From Gloeomargaritales cyanobacterium VI4D9 (GTDB lineage: Bacteria > Cyanobacteriota > Cyanobacteriia > Gloeomargaritales > Gloeomargaritaceae): 64,000 bases of DNA. Location of the stretch: positions 372,001 through 436,000 of the forward strand of contig OV696605.1 in assembly GCA_927797885.1 (NCBI GenBank), given 5' to 3'. Below are positions 53,923 through 63,834 of the stretch, piece after piece. The translations under genes and the position numbers were made by a program. The stretch's first letter is position 1. Each line of letters begins with the position of its first letter. The notes beneath the pieces are model-generated. The model was not told the origin of the DNA. It saw nothing but the letters and a program-made list of their open reading frames with translations, and searched no databases.

Positions 53923-55146
53923 ATGGGCGGGGAGTGGGGGGCAAAGCGGGTGCGAACGGGACTGCTGGTGGCGGTGGTGGTGGCAACCTATGTGGGGTTG
54001 GGGCTGGGGCGTTGGCCGGGGGTGGGGCTGAACCGACCGACGATTGCCTGGGTGGGGGTGGCGGGGGTGGTGGCCTTGGGGGGCATGACGGTGTCAGGGG
54101 CGTGGCAGGCGGTGGATGGGCGGACGATGGTGTTTCTGCTGAGCATGATGCTGGTGAATGGGGCGTTGACCGAGGCGGGGGTGTTTGGGTGGTTGTTGCA
54201 GGGGTTGGTGCGCCACAGTCGGCATCCCCTGGGGCTACTGCTGGTGGTGACGGGGGGGACGGGGGTGCTGTCGGCGTTTTTGCTGAATGATACGTTGGCT
54301 TTAGTGGCAACACCGTTGCTTCTGCGGGTGACGCAAGCCCTGGGGGTGAACCCGGTGCCCTACCTGTTGGCCTTGGCGGGGGCAACGAATGTGGGTTCCG
54401 TGGCGACCCTGGGCGGCAATCCCCAAAATATTTTGGTGGGGGCGTTGTCTGGGATTGGTTATGGGGTTTTTGCTCAGGTAATGGTGCCGGTGGCGGCGGT
54501 GGGCTTGCTCCTGTTGGTGGGGTGGGTGTGGCTGTTGTATCCCGAGGTGCGTTCCCGGCGGCGGTTCCCGGCGGTGACCTTGGCGTGGACAGCACCGCAT
54601 CAGGGGTTGGGGTTCCATCTGGTGGTGACAGGGGGGTTACTGCTGGGGTTTGCCGCGGGGGTGCCTCTGGCGGAAGCGGCGTGGGTGGGGGCGGCGGTGT
54701 TGCTGTGTCGCCACGGGCGGCATCCTGAAGCACTGTTAGCGCAGGTGAATTGGGGACTGCTGGTGTTGTTTGGGGGGTTGTTTATCTTGACCCAGACCAC
54801 CCGGGATTTGGGGATTCTCCAGCCCCTGGCGGATTTGGCGGCCCACCCGTGGGAGTTGCTGGGGGTGACAACGGTGCTGTCCAATTTGATTTCCAATGTA
54901 CCGACGGTTTTGCTCCTGTCTGCGGTCATCCCAGCGGCGGATACCCAGGGCTGGCTGTTGTTGGCGGCGGGGTCAACCCTGGCGGGGAATTTGACCCTGT
55001 TTGGGGCGGTAGCCAATCTGATTACCGTGGAGGCGGCGGGGCGGGCGGGGTATCCCGTCTCCTTTGTCAGCCATCTGCGCCTGGGGCTACCGGTGACCCT
55101 TTCCACCTTAGGGGTGGCTTACCTGTGGATTCGGGCGGTCGGGTAG
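53923..55146 (+). CDS. ArsB/NhaD-type ion transporter (IT superfamily)
   Basis: 407 residues with about 10-11 hydrophobic segments. Conserved stretches in order are GRTMVFLLSMMLVNGALTEAG, VLSAFLLNDTLALVATPLLL, ATNVGSVATLGGNPQNILVG and VLSNLISNVPTVLLLSAVIP. The paired Asn/Asp-bearing loops (LNDTLA and ISNVPT) and TLGGNPQN are the family signature shared by arsenite, Na+/H+ (NhaD) and dicarboxylate carriers. The ion cannot be chosen from sequence. The stop is separated by 1 bp from the convergent RNase gene. Confidence 0.88.
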   Translation: MGGEWGAKRVRTGLLVAVVVATYVGLGLGRWPGVGLNRPTIAWVGVAGVVALGGMTVSGAWQAVDGRTMVFLLSMMLVNGALTEAGVFGWLLQGLVRHSRHPLGLLLVVTGGTGVLSAFLLNDTLALVATPLLLRVTQALGVNPVPYLLALAGATNVGSVATLGGNPQNILVGALSGIGYGVFAQVMVPVAAVGLLLLVGWVWLLYPEVRSRRRFPAVTLAWTAPHQGLGFHLVVTGGLLLGFAAGVPLAEAAWVGAAVLLCRHGRHPEALLAQVNWGLLVLFGGLFILTQTTRDLGILQPLADLAAHPWELLGVTTVLSNLISNVPTVLLLSAVIPAADTQGWLLLAAGSTLAGNLTLFGAVANLITVEAAGRAGYPVSFVSHLRLGLPVTLSTLGVAYLWIRAVG

Positions 55147-55147
55147 G

Positions 55148-57139
55148 TCAGGGGGTCACTTCCCGCAGGTGAATCACATCCCGGTAGGGATCCACGTGGG
55201 TCACTTGCACCTGGAGGTGTTCCCCCAATTTCACCGGCCGTTGCACCCGCATCCCCAATTCCAACCCCAGTTCTTCCAACAGCACCAGCACCAGGTCCAT
55301 ATCCTCCCGCAACCAGCGCAACACCAGGGCGATCCACACCCCCTGGCCGTGGCGGCGTAGGTATTCCAGACTCCAATAGCGGTTGGTTTGCCGTTCCACC
55401 AGACTCGCCTCCTGGGTAGCCGCCGTCACACTCTGGAGAATGCTCTGCAATTCCGCCGCCGCAAATACCGGGGCTTCCCCCCGCAGGTGCGCCTTGATCT
55501 GCCAATGGGCGAGCAAATCCCCATAGCGGCGAATCGGGGAGGTGGCTTGCACATAGGCTTCTAAGCCCAAACTGGCATGACGACCGGGGGTAATGCTCAC
55601 CTCGCTTTTGGTCAAACAGCGGCGAATCGCACAGGTCCGCACCGGCCCCCCCGGCAGTTGCAACAATTCCTCCTCCGGGGGCAATTCCGGCTGGGCTTGG
55701 GAACGAAAGGGCATGGCTAACCCGGCATTTTGGGCGTAGCGAGCCGTCACCTCCCCCGCCAGGATCATCATTTCTGCAACCATAAACCGGGCTGGGGAAG
55801 GCTGTTGCACCCGCACCTCCACCTGGTCATCGGTAACTTTGATCTCCGCCTCCGGCATCTGAATCTGGATCGCCCCTTGTGCCAACCGCCAATGTAACCG
55901 CCGTTCCGCCCATTCGGATAGGTGTAGCAGTTCCCGTTCCCGCTCAATCTGCAACTGGAGCAATTCATCCACATCCTCATAGGTGAGGCGGTAGGTGGGG
56001 CGCACCCAACTGGCGGTGATCTGAAACTCGGCAATTGCCCCGGACGGCTCTAAAATCACCCCGAAACTGAGGGCGCAACAGGTCTGCCCCTGCTGTAAAC
56101 TCATGGGTCCAGTCGCCAAAACCTCCGGGAACATGGGAATTACCCCGGTGGGCAAATACACGCTGGTACTGCGGCGGCGGGCTTCCTGGTCCAAAATGTC
56201 CCCCGGGGTCAGCCACCGCCCTGGGTCGGCAATGTGAATCCACAACCGCTCCCGCCCATCGGGCAACAGCTCCCAACTCAACCCGTCATCAATTTCTTTG
56301 GTGCTAATATCGTCAATGGTATAGACCTTCAGGGCGGTCAAATCCACCCGCCAAGGGGCATCCAGGTCGGTGGGCGGGTTTTCAATACGCATGGCAACCG
56401 CCTCCAAAACAGCCGGGGGAAAGGTGGTGGGCAGGGAACTGCGCCGCAGTGCTAGGTTTTCGTGGGGGTGCCACCAACCCAAAGCCACGAGTAATTCCTG
56501 CGCCCCCGCTGGCGTCACCGGCCGCTCCAGATGGGTCAGCAACTCCGCCACCGCCCGGGACTCCTGCCCCTCTAGGATAACAAATTGTTCCAATTGTTCC
56601 AGCAGATGCCGTTCTTTCCCAGACCAGGTGACGGTTTCCCCCTGGAGTGCCTGCTGAATTTTGCTGTAAAATGTACTAACTTCTTCCTGCTTTTGCGCCG
56701 CTTTTTCCAACTGATGGCGAATGTCCTGCACCTGTTGGGGGGAGCGGGGTTCGTAGTAGTCCCCCTTTTGTTTGAAAAAAATCCGGTCCTCACGCAGCAG
56801 GCGGTGGGCGGCGTAGCAGATGGGCGGGTCGGTTTGGTTAAAAATTAATTGCGCCAGTTCCTGGGGGTTGGTGAGCCGGTGGTCGGGGCTGAGCAATTCC
56901 CAGGCTAATTCCAGGGCATCCGGGTCCTGGTAGGCACGGGCGGTCTGCTCAAACTCGGGAATATCCTCGGCGAGGTAGGTGCGCCCCGGCACGGTAAAAC
57001 TGATTTGGCGGGGATGCAGGCTGTAACTGCGCCCCTGGGCATCGCTGGCGATCCAGTTTTTTTTGCCATCCGGGCGTTGGATCACCCCCAAGCGGGTGCC
57101 GCCGTCGGTCTGAAATTCGATTAAGGTGCCCTTGTCCAC
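55148..57139 (-). CDS. RNase II/R-family exoribonuclease
   Basis: 663 residues, a processive 3'-5' exoribonuclease. After an N-terminal region with a cold-shock-like fold comes the RNB catalytic domain. Its four-acid metal site is visible in YTIDDISTKEIDDGLSWE, and other parts in WIHIADPGRWLTPGDILDQE and YVQATSPIRRYGDLLAHWQI. A C-terminal S1-like domain (GMRVQRPVKLGEHLQVQV...) follows. The single cyanobacterial RNase II/R homologue degrades mRNA and trims stable RNAs. rnr and rnb cannot be separated with certainty. Confidence 0.92.
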   Translation of the reverse strand: MDKGTLIEFQTDGGTRLGVIQRPDGKKNWIASDAQGRSYSLHPRQISFTVPGRTYLAEDIPEFEQTARAYQDPDALELAWELLSPDHRLTNPQELAQLIFNQTDPPICYAAHRLLREDRIFFKQKGDYYEPRSPQQVQDIRHQLEKAAQKQEEVSTFYSKIQQALQGETVTWSGKERHLLEQLEQFVILEGQESRAVAELLTHLERPVTPAGAQELLVALGWWHPHENLALRRSSLPTTFPPAVLEAVAMRIENPPTDLDAPWRVDLTALKVYTIDDISTKEIDDGLSWELLPDGRERLWIHIADPGRWLTPGDILDQEARRRSTSVYLPTGVIPMFPEVLATGPMSLQQGQTCCALSFGVILEPSGAIAEFQITASWVRPTYRLTYEDVDELLQLQIERERELLHLSEWAERRLHWRLAQGAIQIQMPEAEIKVTDDQVEVRVQQPSPARFMVAEMMILAGEVTARYAQNAGLAMPFRSQAQPELPPEEELLQLPGGPVRTCAIRRCLTKSEVSITPGRHASLGLEAYVQATSPIRRYGDLLAHWQIKAHLRGEAPVFAAAELQSILQSVTAATQEASLVERQTNRYWSLEYLRRHGQGVWIALVLRWLREDMDLVLVLLEELGLELGMRVQRPVKLGEHLQVQVTHVDPYRDVIHLREVTP

Positions 57140-57203
57140 GGTGGCGTTCGGTTACCTGGCCTTTGGTTTCATCAGTGCTGTTCCTATTATGTTTGATGCT
57201 GTG

Positions 57204-57298
57204 GTAATCCTACTTGATGAGTGAACAAAAATTCCCCAGAACTAAACATGGGGGCGATGCCCCTGCGACCCCTGTTCCATTCTCATTTAGAATTGCTA
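57204..57298 (+). repeat. MITE-like dispersed repeat, AGCAATCC type (diverged ends)
   Basis: GGTAATCCTACTTGATGAGT at the left, ATTCCCCAGAACTAAACATG, GGGGGCGATGCCCCTGCGAC, and CATTTAGAATTGCTA at the right. Both termini have changed (GTAATCC, GAATTGCT), so this copy is probably immobile. It lies between the upstream region of the RNase gene and recR. Confidence 0.85.
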
Positions 57299-57329
57299 GA
57301 TGTTTTTGTTTTGATTATGAACCGGGGGG

Positions 57330-57947
57330 TCACAGTTCCCGGCGGCCTTCCAGGGCTTTGGCGAGGGTGAGTTCGTCCGCATACTCCAAATCCCCCCCCA
57401 CGGGCAGACCGGAGGCGATGCGGGTCACCCGGGTCAGGGGTTGCAACAGCCGCCCTAGGTATAAAATCGTGGTCTCTCCTTCGATGGTGGGGCTGAGGGC
57501 GAGAATGACTTCCTTGGCTTGGGTTTCCCCCACCCGTTTGACCAGGGCGGTGATGGTCAGTTGTTCGGGGCCGATGCCATCCATTGGGGAAATCACGCCC
57601 CCCAGCACGTGGTATTTGCCCCGGTATTCCCGGGTTTTTTCCAGGGCAATCACGTCTCGGGAGTCGGTGACCACGCAAATGGTCTGGTTGTCCCGCTCCG
57701 GGTTGGCGCAAATCTCGCAGATGGGTTCCGCCGACAGGTGATAACAGATTTGGCAGTGCCCCACCTGTTGTTTGGCTTCCAACAGGGCATTGGCGAGGGC
57801 GTGGATTTCCTGGTCGGGTTGTTTGAGCAGGTGGAGGGCTAACCGTTGTGCCGATTTGGGGCCGATGCCAGGGAGCCGTTGCAGGCGTTCGATCAAGCGG
57901 GCGAGGGGACGGGTGTAGGCGGAACTCAAGGAGCAACCCCAGGGCAA
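57330..57947 (-). CDS. recR: recombination mediator protein RecR
   Basis: 205 residues. Helix-hairpin-helix near the start ([20 protein letters not shown]), a C4 zinc finger ([16 protein letters not shown]) and a TOPRIM domain ([20 protein letters not shown], and the C-terminal [13 protein letters not shown]). It helps RecF/RecO load RecA at gaps. Family members usually begin near [10 protein letters not shown]; the ATG at 57947 adds ten residues and a TTG four codons before that segment is an alternative. Confidence 0.93.
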   Translation of the reverse strand: MPWGCSLSSAYTRPLARLIERLQRLPGIGPKSAQRLALHLLKQPDQEIHALANALLEAKQQVGHCQICYHLSAEPICEICANPERDNQTICVVTDSRDVIALEKTREYRGKYHVLGGVISPMDGIGPEQLTITALVKRVGETQAKEVILALSPTIEGETTILYLGRLLQPLTRVTRIASGLPVGGDLEYADELTLAKALEGRREL

Positions 57948-57968
57948 TCCCTTTATGTTATCGCTATC

Positions 57969-58406
57969 TTAGCGGCTGATCACCGGGGCGGGTTCTCCCT
58001 CTGGGACAAAAATCAAGGCGACCCCATTGATGCAATAGCGTTCGCCAGTGGGGAGAGGACCATCGGGGAATACGTGCCCCAAATGGCCGCCGCAGGTGTT
58101 GCAGTGGACTTCGACCCGGCGCATCCCGTAGGAAAAGTCTTCGCTGGTGCCCACCGCTCCGGGCACTGGGGCGTAGAAACTCGGCCAGCCGGTGCCGCTG
58201 TTGAACTTGGTGTCCGAGGTGAATAGGAGCGTGCCACACCCGGCGCAGTAATAATTCCCCGGGGCGTAATTTTTATCCAGGGGGCTACTGCCTGGCCGTT
58301 CCGTGCCGTGCTGGCGGAGGATGCGAAATTGCTCCGGTTTCAGGATTTTTTGCCATTCCTCATCGGTGCGGGGCAAAGGGGCGGGTGTGTCCATCGGATA
58401 ACTCAC
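57969..58406 (-). CDS. msrB: peptide-methionine (R)-S-oxide reductase
   Basis: 145 residues, repairs the R epimer of oxidised methionine with thioredoxin as donor. Two CxxC pairs for zinc (YYCAGCGT and VHCNTCGGH), the fold segment FNSGTGWPSFY and the catalytic cysteine in GERYCINGVALIF are present. Start at ATG 58406, or the second ATG four codons later. Transcribed divergently from guaA; promoters of both lie in 58407-58519. Confidence 0.94.
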   Translation of the reverse strand: MSYPMDTPAPLPRTDEEWQKILKPEQFRILRQHGTERPGSSPLDKNYAPGNYYCAGCGTLLFTSDTKFNSGTGWPSFYAPVPGAVGTSEDFSYGMRRVEVHCNTCGGHLGHVFPDGPLPTGERYCINGVALIFVPEGEPAPVISR

Positions 58407-58519
58407 AGGGGGGAGGTCAATCGGTTGCTAACGGTTTCTAATATAACGTTACAGCCAGGGCAGGCGGTGGGTTTAGGGGCAGTTAGAATTGAAAAAATGA
58501 GTTTCCCCGTGCGCCAACC

Positions 58520-60127
58520 GTGCTTGCCGACCACCCTACGCCCAACTCCCCTGCCACGCCGCTGGTGCCCCACCGGCAGATGATCGCCATTTTGGATTTT
58601 GGCTCCCAGTATTCGGAATTGATCGCCCGCCGCATCCGGGAAACCCAAGTTTACTCAGAAGTCCTGCCCTACCACACCACCGCCGAGCAGTTGCGGGCTT
58701 GGCAACCCCGGGGGATTATCCTCTCCGGGGGCCCCAATTCCGTCTATGACCGGGGGGCGCCCCAGTGTGACCCGGGGATTTGGCAGTTGGGGATTCCCAT
58801 CCTGGGGGTGTGTTACGGGATGCAGTTGATGGTGCAACAGTTGGGGGGCAGAGTGGTGCGCTCGGCCCTGGGGGAATACGGCAAGGCGGCACTGCACATT
58901 GACGACCCGACGGATTTATTGACCAATGTGGAGGACGGCACCACCATGTGGATGAGCCACGGGGACAGTGTGGTGCAGTTGCCGGAGGGTTTTGCCATCT
59001 TGGCGCATACGGAAAATTGCCCCTGTGCCGCCATTGCTGACCACGCGCACAACCTGTATGGGGTGCAGTTTCACCCGGAGGTGGTGCATTCCCAGGGGGG
59101 GATGGCGCTGATCCGCAATTTTGTCTATCACATCTGCGGCTGTGAACCCACCTGGACGACGGCGGCGTTTGTGGAAGAGGCGATTAATGAAATCCGGGTG
59201 AAGGTGGGGGACAAGCGGGTGTTGCTGGCTCTGTCCGGCGGGGTGGATTCCTCGACCTTGGCGTTTTTATTGCACCGGGCGATTGGCAATCAACTCACCT
59301 GTGTGTTTATTGACCAGGGCTTTATGCGCAAGTTGGAACCGGAGCGGTTGGTCAAACTTTTCCATGAGCAATTTCATATCCCGGTGGAGTATGTCAATGC
59401 CCGGGAGCGGTTTTTACAGGCGATCAAGGGGGTGACGGACCCGGAGGAAAAACGGCGGGTAATCGGGCATGAATTTATCCGGGTGTTTGAAAATGAGTCC
59501 AAGCGTTTGGGACCGTTTGACTATCTCGCCCAGGGGACGCTTTACCCGGATGTGATCGAATCGGCGGGGGGTGCCATTGACCCCCAAACCGGGGAGCGGG
59601 TGGCGGTGAAAATCAAGAGCCATCACAACGTGGGCGGACTGCCCAAGGATTTGCAATTCAAGCTCATTGAACCCCTGCGCCGCCTGTTCAAGGACGAGGT
59701 CCGCAAGGTCGCCCGGGCTCTGAAACTCCCGGATGAGATTGTCCAGCGGCAACCGTTTCCAGGGCCGGGTCTAGCGATTCGCATCCTGGGGGAAGTCACG
59801 CCAGAACGGTTGGAAACCCTGCGGGAAGCGGATTGGATCGTCCGGCAGGAAATCAACCGGCATGGTCTGTACAACCAACTCTGGCAATCCTTTGCGGTGC
59901 TGTTGCCCGTGCGTTCCGTGGGGGTGATGGGGGACAAACGCACCTATGCCTACCCGATTGTCCTGCGGTTTGTCACCAGCGAAGACGGAATGACGGCGGA
60001 CTGGGCGAAGGTGCCCCACGAGTTTTTGGAACTGGTTTCCAACCGGATTGTCAATGAGGTGCCGGGGGTGAATCGGGTGGTGTATGACATTACCTCCAAA
60101 CCGCCGGGGACGATTGAGTGGGAATAG
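58520..60127 (+). CDS. guaA: GMP synthase (glutamine-hydrolysing)
   Basis: 535 residues from GTG 58520; ATG 58580 would leave 515 and still hold the conserved start [20 protein letters not shown]. It turns XMP to GMP with ATP and glutamine-derived ammonia. The amidotransferase domain has the nucleophile in [16 protein letters not shown] and the His-Glu pair in [12 protein letters not shown]. The ATP-pyrophosphatase domain has the PP-loop [20 protein letters not shown]. The C-terminal dimer domain ends with [13 protein letters not shown]. First gene of a plus-strand cluster. Confidence 0.95.
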   Translation: MLADHPTPNSPATPLVPHRQMIAILDFGSQYSELIARRIRETQVYSEVLPYHTTAEQLRAWQPRGIILSGGPNSVYDRGAPQCDPGIWQLGIPILGVCYGMQLMVQQLGGRVVRSALGEYGKAALHIDDPTDLLTNVEDGTTMWMSHGDSVVQLPEGFAILAHTENCPCAAIADHAHNLYGVQFHPEVVHSQGGMALIRNFVYHICGCEPTWTTAAFVEEAINEIRVKVGDKRVLLALSGGVDSSTLAFLLHRAIGNQLTCVFIDQGFMRKLEPERLVKLFHEQFHIPVEYVNARERFLQAIKGVTDPEEKRRVIGHEFIRVFENESKRLGPFDYLAQGTLYPDVIESAGGAIDPQTGERVAVKIKSHHNVGGLPKDLQFKLIEPLRRLFKDEVRKVARALKLPDEIVQRQPFPGPGLAIRILGEVTPERLETLREADWIVRQEINRHGLYNQLWQSFAVLLPVRSVGVMGDKRTYAYPIVLRFVTSEDGMTADWAKVPHEFLELVSNRIVNEVPGVNRVVYDITSKPPGTIEWE

Positions 60128-60151
60128 GTAGCCGCCCAGGCGGGGATGGGT

Positions 60152-60303
60152 TATACTGCTCTCTTGGTGGCTGGCGTTGCCCCTAGGGAACCGCCGGAAA
60201 CCGCTTGATTTCTTCCCAGTCGTGGGGGTTGCTTGAGGTACACCAAGGTACCGGTGCGGCGGTAGCTTCCCGAGGCGGATGCTGTTCACCTTTACCCAGT
60301 TTT
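60152..60303 (+). promoter_or_regulatory. folE promoter and long 5' leader
   Basis: An extended -10-like element, GGTTATACTGC (TATACT at 60152-60157), would give a transcript starting near 60164 and an untranslated leader of ~140 nt before the folE ATG. The leader is rich in short inverted segments (e.g. GGTACC, AACCGCC/GGCGG-like) but I do not recognise a known riboswitch; it does not show the THF-riboswitch core. Confidence 0.4.
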
Positions 60304-61122
60304 ATGACTTTGACCCCTCGCTTGATTCATCCGGTTGCCAATGGTCATCTGCCCAAATTAGCTGATGGGGCTACATCCGGGGAGAATGGTTTCGTCATCG
60401 TCACCAACCCTGACCCGGAAGTTTATTTAGACGACGAACCGGTCATCCGCAGTCAAAAAACCGACCCGGAGTTGGGGCAACGGGTGGCGGAATTTTTAAT
60501 CGCCAAGGGGGTAGCCACGCCCCAGGTGGAAACGGGCTGGGATGATACCCAAAAGCGCACCTTGATTGCCCGCCATTTCGCCGAAATTATGCGGGTTCTG
60601 GGTTTGGATTTGCGGGATGACAGTTTGGCGGATACCCCCCGCCGGGTGGCGCAGATGTATGTGGATGAGATTTTCTACGGTTTGGACTGGCGCAATTTCC
60701 CCAAATGCACCACGGTGGACAACAAGATGGGCTATAGCTCGATGGTGGTGGAGCGGAATATCAATGTCCAGAGCAATTGCGAGCATCACTTTGTGATCAT
60801 TGACGGTCGTGCCCATGTGGCGTATATTCCCAAGCAGAAGGTTTTGGGGTTATCCAAGATCAACCGGGTTGTCGAGTATTTTGCCAAGCGTCCCCAGATT
60901 CAGGAGCGGTTGACGGAGCAAATTTTCTATGCCCTGTCCTACATTCTGGAAACGGAGGACATTGCCGTTTTAATCCAAGCCAAGCATTACTGTGTGAAGT
61001 CCCGGGGGGTGGAAGATGTGAATTCCGACACGGTGACCAGCAAGTTGGGCGGGGTCTTTTTGCACAATACGGCCACCCGTTCGGAGTTTATGCGGGTGGT
61101 GCATGGGGCGGTGATTTCCTAG
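60304..61122 (+). CDS. folE: GTP cyclohydrolase I
   Basis: 272 residues from ATG 60304; the frame is open further upstream but the extra residues look like untranslated leader. It catalyses the first step of folate and pterin synthesis. Conserved parts: LGLDLRDDSLADTPRRVAQM, zinc ligand and active-site stretch VQSNCEHHFVIIDGRAHVAY, KVLGLSKINRVVEYFAKRPQ, and the second cysteine in QAKHYCVKSRGVED. The N-terminal ~75 residues are a poorly conserved extension, common in cyanobacterial FolE. Confidence 0.94.
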   Translation: MTLTPRLIHPVANGHLPKLADGATSGENGFVIVTNPDPEVYLDDEPVIRSQKTDPELGQRVAEFLIAKGVATPQVETGWDDTQKRTLIARHFAEIMRVLGLDLRDDSLADTPRRVAQMYVDEIFYGLDWRNFPKCTTVDNKMGYSSMVVERNINVQSNCEHHFVIIDGRAHVAYIPKQKVLGLSKINRVVEYFAKRPQIQERLTEQIFYALSYILETEDIAVLIQAKHYCVKSRGVEDVNSDTVTSKLGGVFLHNTATRSEFMRVVHGAVIS

Positions 61123-61163
61123 GGATTTTGGTGTAATCTGCAATTAGACCCAGAGGAGTTCCT

Positions 61164-61607
61164 ATGGATGTAGCATTCCCAGAACTGGCAGACTATACGA
61201 ACCCGATGGATGACGTGGAGACGGTGATTAGTTCCCTAGCGGAACCGGATTCTGCCCAGGTCAGCCATTTGGAGCAGGGGTATTTGTGGCGGTTTCGGTA
61301 TGGTACGGCGGAAATCTACGTGCAGATGACCGGGGTAAGTCCTGATGATACGTTTACCGTCTGGTCGGCGATTCTGAAGTTGCCGGTACAAAATCAATTG
61401 GAATTGTATCAACAACTGTTGGAATTAAATTGGGCGACCACGATGGAAGCCCGCTTTGCCATTTTGGATCAGGAGGTGGTGGTGGTGGGCACCCGCTCGG
61501 TGATGGAATTAGACCCCTCGGAAATTGCCCGCATGATTACGATTGTGGCTTCCTTGGCCGACCTGTACGACGAGGAGTTGCAGGCGAAATTCCCGGCGGT
61601 GGCATGA
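61164..61607 (+). CDS. YbjN-domain-like protein
   Basis: 147 residues, acidic and cytoplasmic, no signal. The mid-region (LWRFRYGTAEIYVQMTGVSP, VWSAILKLPVQNQLELYQQL) and the acidic helix at the end (MITIVASLADLYDEELQAKF) resemble the YbjN/chaperone-like fold common in cyanobacteria, where function is unknown. The last 4 bp (ATGA) overlap the start of the ABC exporter, so the two are translationally coupled. Confidence 0.65.
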   Translation: MDVAFPELADYTNPMDDVETVISSLAEPDSAQVSHLEQGYLWRFRYGTAEIYVQMTGVSPDDTFTVWSAILKLPVQNQLELYQQLLELNWATTMEARFAILDQEVVVVGTRSVMELDPSEIARMITIVASLADLYDEELQAKFPAVA

Positions 61608-63445
61608 ACCGTTGGCGTAGCCGGATCAAGGGTTGGGTCAAGCAACCCGCCTACCGCCTAGTTCTAAGTGTCGTTAATAAGTATCGGCTCCGGTTGTTGT
61701 TTACATTTTTACTCAGCACCGGAGTAGCATTTTTGGAGGGGTCAACCTATGTGTTGATCTACTTCGCCTTGAGTGTATTGGGGGATGCCCAAATCCGAGT
61801 GCCCTTGGTAGGGGACTGGTTAAATCGTCAGCCCAAACTGGAACTGGTGGCGGTTTTAGTGGGTGTGGCGCTGTTGGTGCAGGTGATCCAAAGTGCCCTG
61901 AAATACGCCAGTAATCTGGTGAGTAGCTATCTGGGCAATCGTATTAATGTCTATCTAATGGAGCGGCAATTTGGGCGGGTTTTAAGCCTCAGTTATCCCT
62001 GTGTCAGCCGCTATCGTTATGGGGAGTTGTTGGACTATATCAACTCCGGTGGTACAGTGAGTATGTTGATTCAGACCTGGAATCGGCTAGTGTTATCGGT
62101 GCTGTTGGCACTGGCCTATTTGACGGTTTTGGTCTGGATTTCGCCAATTTTATTGGGGGCAACGCTGATTGTATCTGTAGGGTTGGTGGCGATTCAACGG
62201 CGGGTTATTCCCAAAATTGAAAAAATCTCCAGGAAATTGGCGAATGATTCTGTGCAGGCAGGTAGCTTTGTGGTGGAAAGTGTCCAGGCATTGCGCGTGG
62301 TGTACAGCTTTAATCGCCAGCAGCAAATTCTGACGCAATTGCACCGTCTGCAATGGGATTTGCTTAAACTCAGTGACCGGCAAACCGCCTGGAGTAACCT
62401 GCCGCAACCCCTGTCCCAGGTCTTGGTTACGTTCGTTTTGGGGGTAATGTTGCTGACCAGTTTGTGGGTGTTGAGCCAAGACCGCCCATTGAATTTAATT
62501 TTGCCCGCCCTGGCAACCTTTATCTCTGCCTATAATCGCTTTGCCAATCAAGGACAGTTAATTGCCAATACCTTCACTAGCTTGGCAGGGTCATTTGGCA
62601 GTATTACACGGTTGAACGAGTTTTTGAGCAATGAGGATAAGGAATTTTTGCGGACGGAGGGCTTGCCGTTTGCGGGCATCCAGCGGGAAATCCGGTTTGA
62701 CCGGGTGACCTTGCAGTATCCGGGGACGGCGGCACCGGCGGTGGTGGATTTGAGTTTTACCCTCCCGGCGGGGCAGGTGACGGCTTTGGTGGGGGCTTCC
62801 GGGGCAGGGAAATCCTCCGTTGCCGACCTGCTGATTGCCCTGTATGAACCGACGGCGGGGCGAATTTTGGTGGATGGGGTGGATCGGCGGGAATTGTCTC
62901 TAGCGGATTGGTGGCACCATCTGGGGGTGGTGAGTCAGGACAATTTTGTGTTCAATGCCACGATTCGGGAAAATATCCGCTTTGGCCGGTTGGAGGCGAC
63001 GGATACGGAGGTGGAACGGGCGGCAGCGGCGGCCTATGCGGCAGAATTTATCGAGCGGTTGCCCCAGGGGTACGATACGGTGGTGGGGGAACGGGGCTAC
63101 CGGCTTTCCGGGGGACAGCGGCAACGTTTGGCTCTGGCACGGGCGATTTTGCGCCAGCCCAAGCTGTTAGTACTGGATGAGGCCACCTCGGCTCTGGATT
63201 CCCAATCGGAGGCTTTGGTGCAACAGGCTTTGTACGCTTTTCAACAAAACCGCACGGTACTGGTGATTGCCCACCGGTTGTCCACGATTCGCAACGCCGA
63301 CCAAATCCTGGTGCTGGAGCAGGGGCGCTTGGTGGAGCAGGGCACCCATGAACAATTGCTCCGCCAGGGAGGACACTACGCCCACTACTGGCAGTTGCAG
63401 GTGGCGGGGCAAAAACCGACTCCGGAGTTAGGGGCGAGGGCGTAA
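61604..63445 (+). CDS. ABC exporter (MsbA-like, fused membrane and ATPase domains)
   Basis: 613 residues from ATG 61604; an apparent earlier open stretch is a shadow of the preceding gene. The N-terminal ~320 residues hold six transmembrane helices. The C-terminal nucleotide-binding domain has Walker A in LVGASGAGKSSVADLLIALY, the signature RLSGGQRQRLALARAIL, Walker B in LLVLDEATSALDSQSE and an H-loop in VLVIAHRLSTIRNADQ. It should work as a homodimeric exporter of lipids, peptides or drugs; substrate unknown. Confidence 0.93.
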   Translation: MNRWRSRIKGWVKQPAYRLVLSVVNKYRLRLLFTFLLSTGVAFLEGSTYVLIYFALSVLGDAQIRVPLVGDWLNRQPKLELVAVLVGVALLVQVIQSALKYASNLVSSYLGNRINVYLMERQFGRVLSLSYPCVSRYRYGELLDYINSGGTVSMLIQTWNRLVLSVLLALAYLTVLVWISPILLGATLIVSVGLVAIQRRVIPKIEKISRKLANDSVQAGSFVVESVQALRVVYSFNRQQQILTQLHRLQWDLLKLSDRQTAWSNLPQPLSQVLVTFVLGVMLLTSLWVLSQDRPLNLILPALATFISAYNRFANQGQLIANTFTSLAGSFGSITRLNEFLSNEDKEFLRTEGLPFAGIQREIRFDRVTLQYPGTAAPAVVDLSFTLPAGQVTALVGASGAGKSSVADLLIALYEPTAGRILVDGVDRRELSLADWWHHLGVVSQDNFVFNATIRENIRFGRLEATDTEVERAAAAAYAAEFIERLPQGYDTVVGERGYRLSGGQRQRLALARAILRQPKLLVLDEATSALDSQSEALVQQALYAFQQNRTVLVIAHRLSTIRNADQILVLEQGRLVEQGTHEQLLRQGGHYAHYWQLQVAGQKPTPELGARA

Positions 63446-63483
63446 ATGCTATTCTGGGGCTAACCCTTCGCTGAGAACTAGTC

Positions 63484-63834
63484 ATGACGTGGGCAACGGT
63501 AACGGTCTGTGGTTACGTGGCGGCCAAACCGACGATTCGCCATTTTGAACGGGGCACGGTGCTGTGCAGTTTCCCCCTGTATGTGAACCGCCGCAAAACG
63601 GAAGGGGAGGAGGTTCCCCCCTTGAAATTTCAGGTGGAAATTTGGGGCAATCAGGCAGAAACGGCCATGAATTTATTGGATAAGGGGGCACGCACCACCG
63701 TCACCGGGCGGCTGGATGAAGACCATTACACGGATAAAGAGGGACAACCGGCCACGGCGTTGAAAATCCGCTTTGCCGAGGTGTTGGATTACGGGGTGAA
63801 ACCGGCGGAGGAACCGGCACCGGCCAATCCATGA
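63484..63834 (+). CDS. ssb: single-stranded DNA-binding protein (short form)
   Basis: 116 residues, one OB fold: [78 protein letters not shown]. It stops right after the OB domain with [10 protein letters not shown] and lacks the acidic DDDIPF-type tail that recruits partner enzymes, so a second, canonical SSB may exist elsewhere. The stop overlaps the ribD start (ATGA). Confidence 0.88.
   Translation: MTWATVTVCGYVAAKPTIRHFERGTVLCSFPLYVNRRKTEGEEVPPLKFQVEIWGNQAETAMNLLDKGARTTVTGRLDEDHYTDKEGQPATALKIRFAEVLDYGVKPAEEPAPANP

Noticed and set aside
60205-60303. 33-residue N-terminal extension of FolE
   Set aside because: Not conserved in character and overlaps the probable untranslated leader; ATG 60304 gives the usual start.
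61430-61603. N-terminal extension of the ABC exporter
   Set aside because: It is a glycine/histidine-rich out-of-frame reading of the YbjN-like gene; ATG 61604 overlaps that gene's stop as ATGA.
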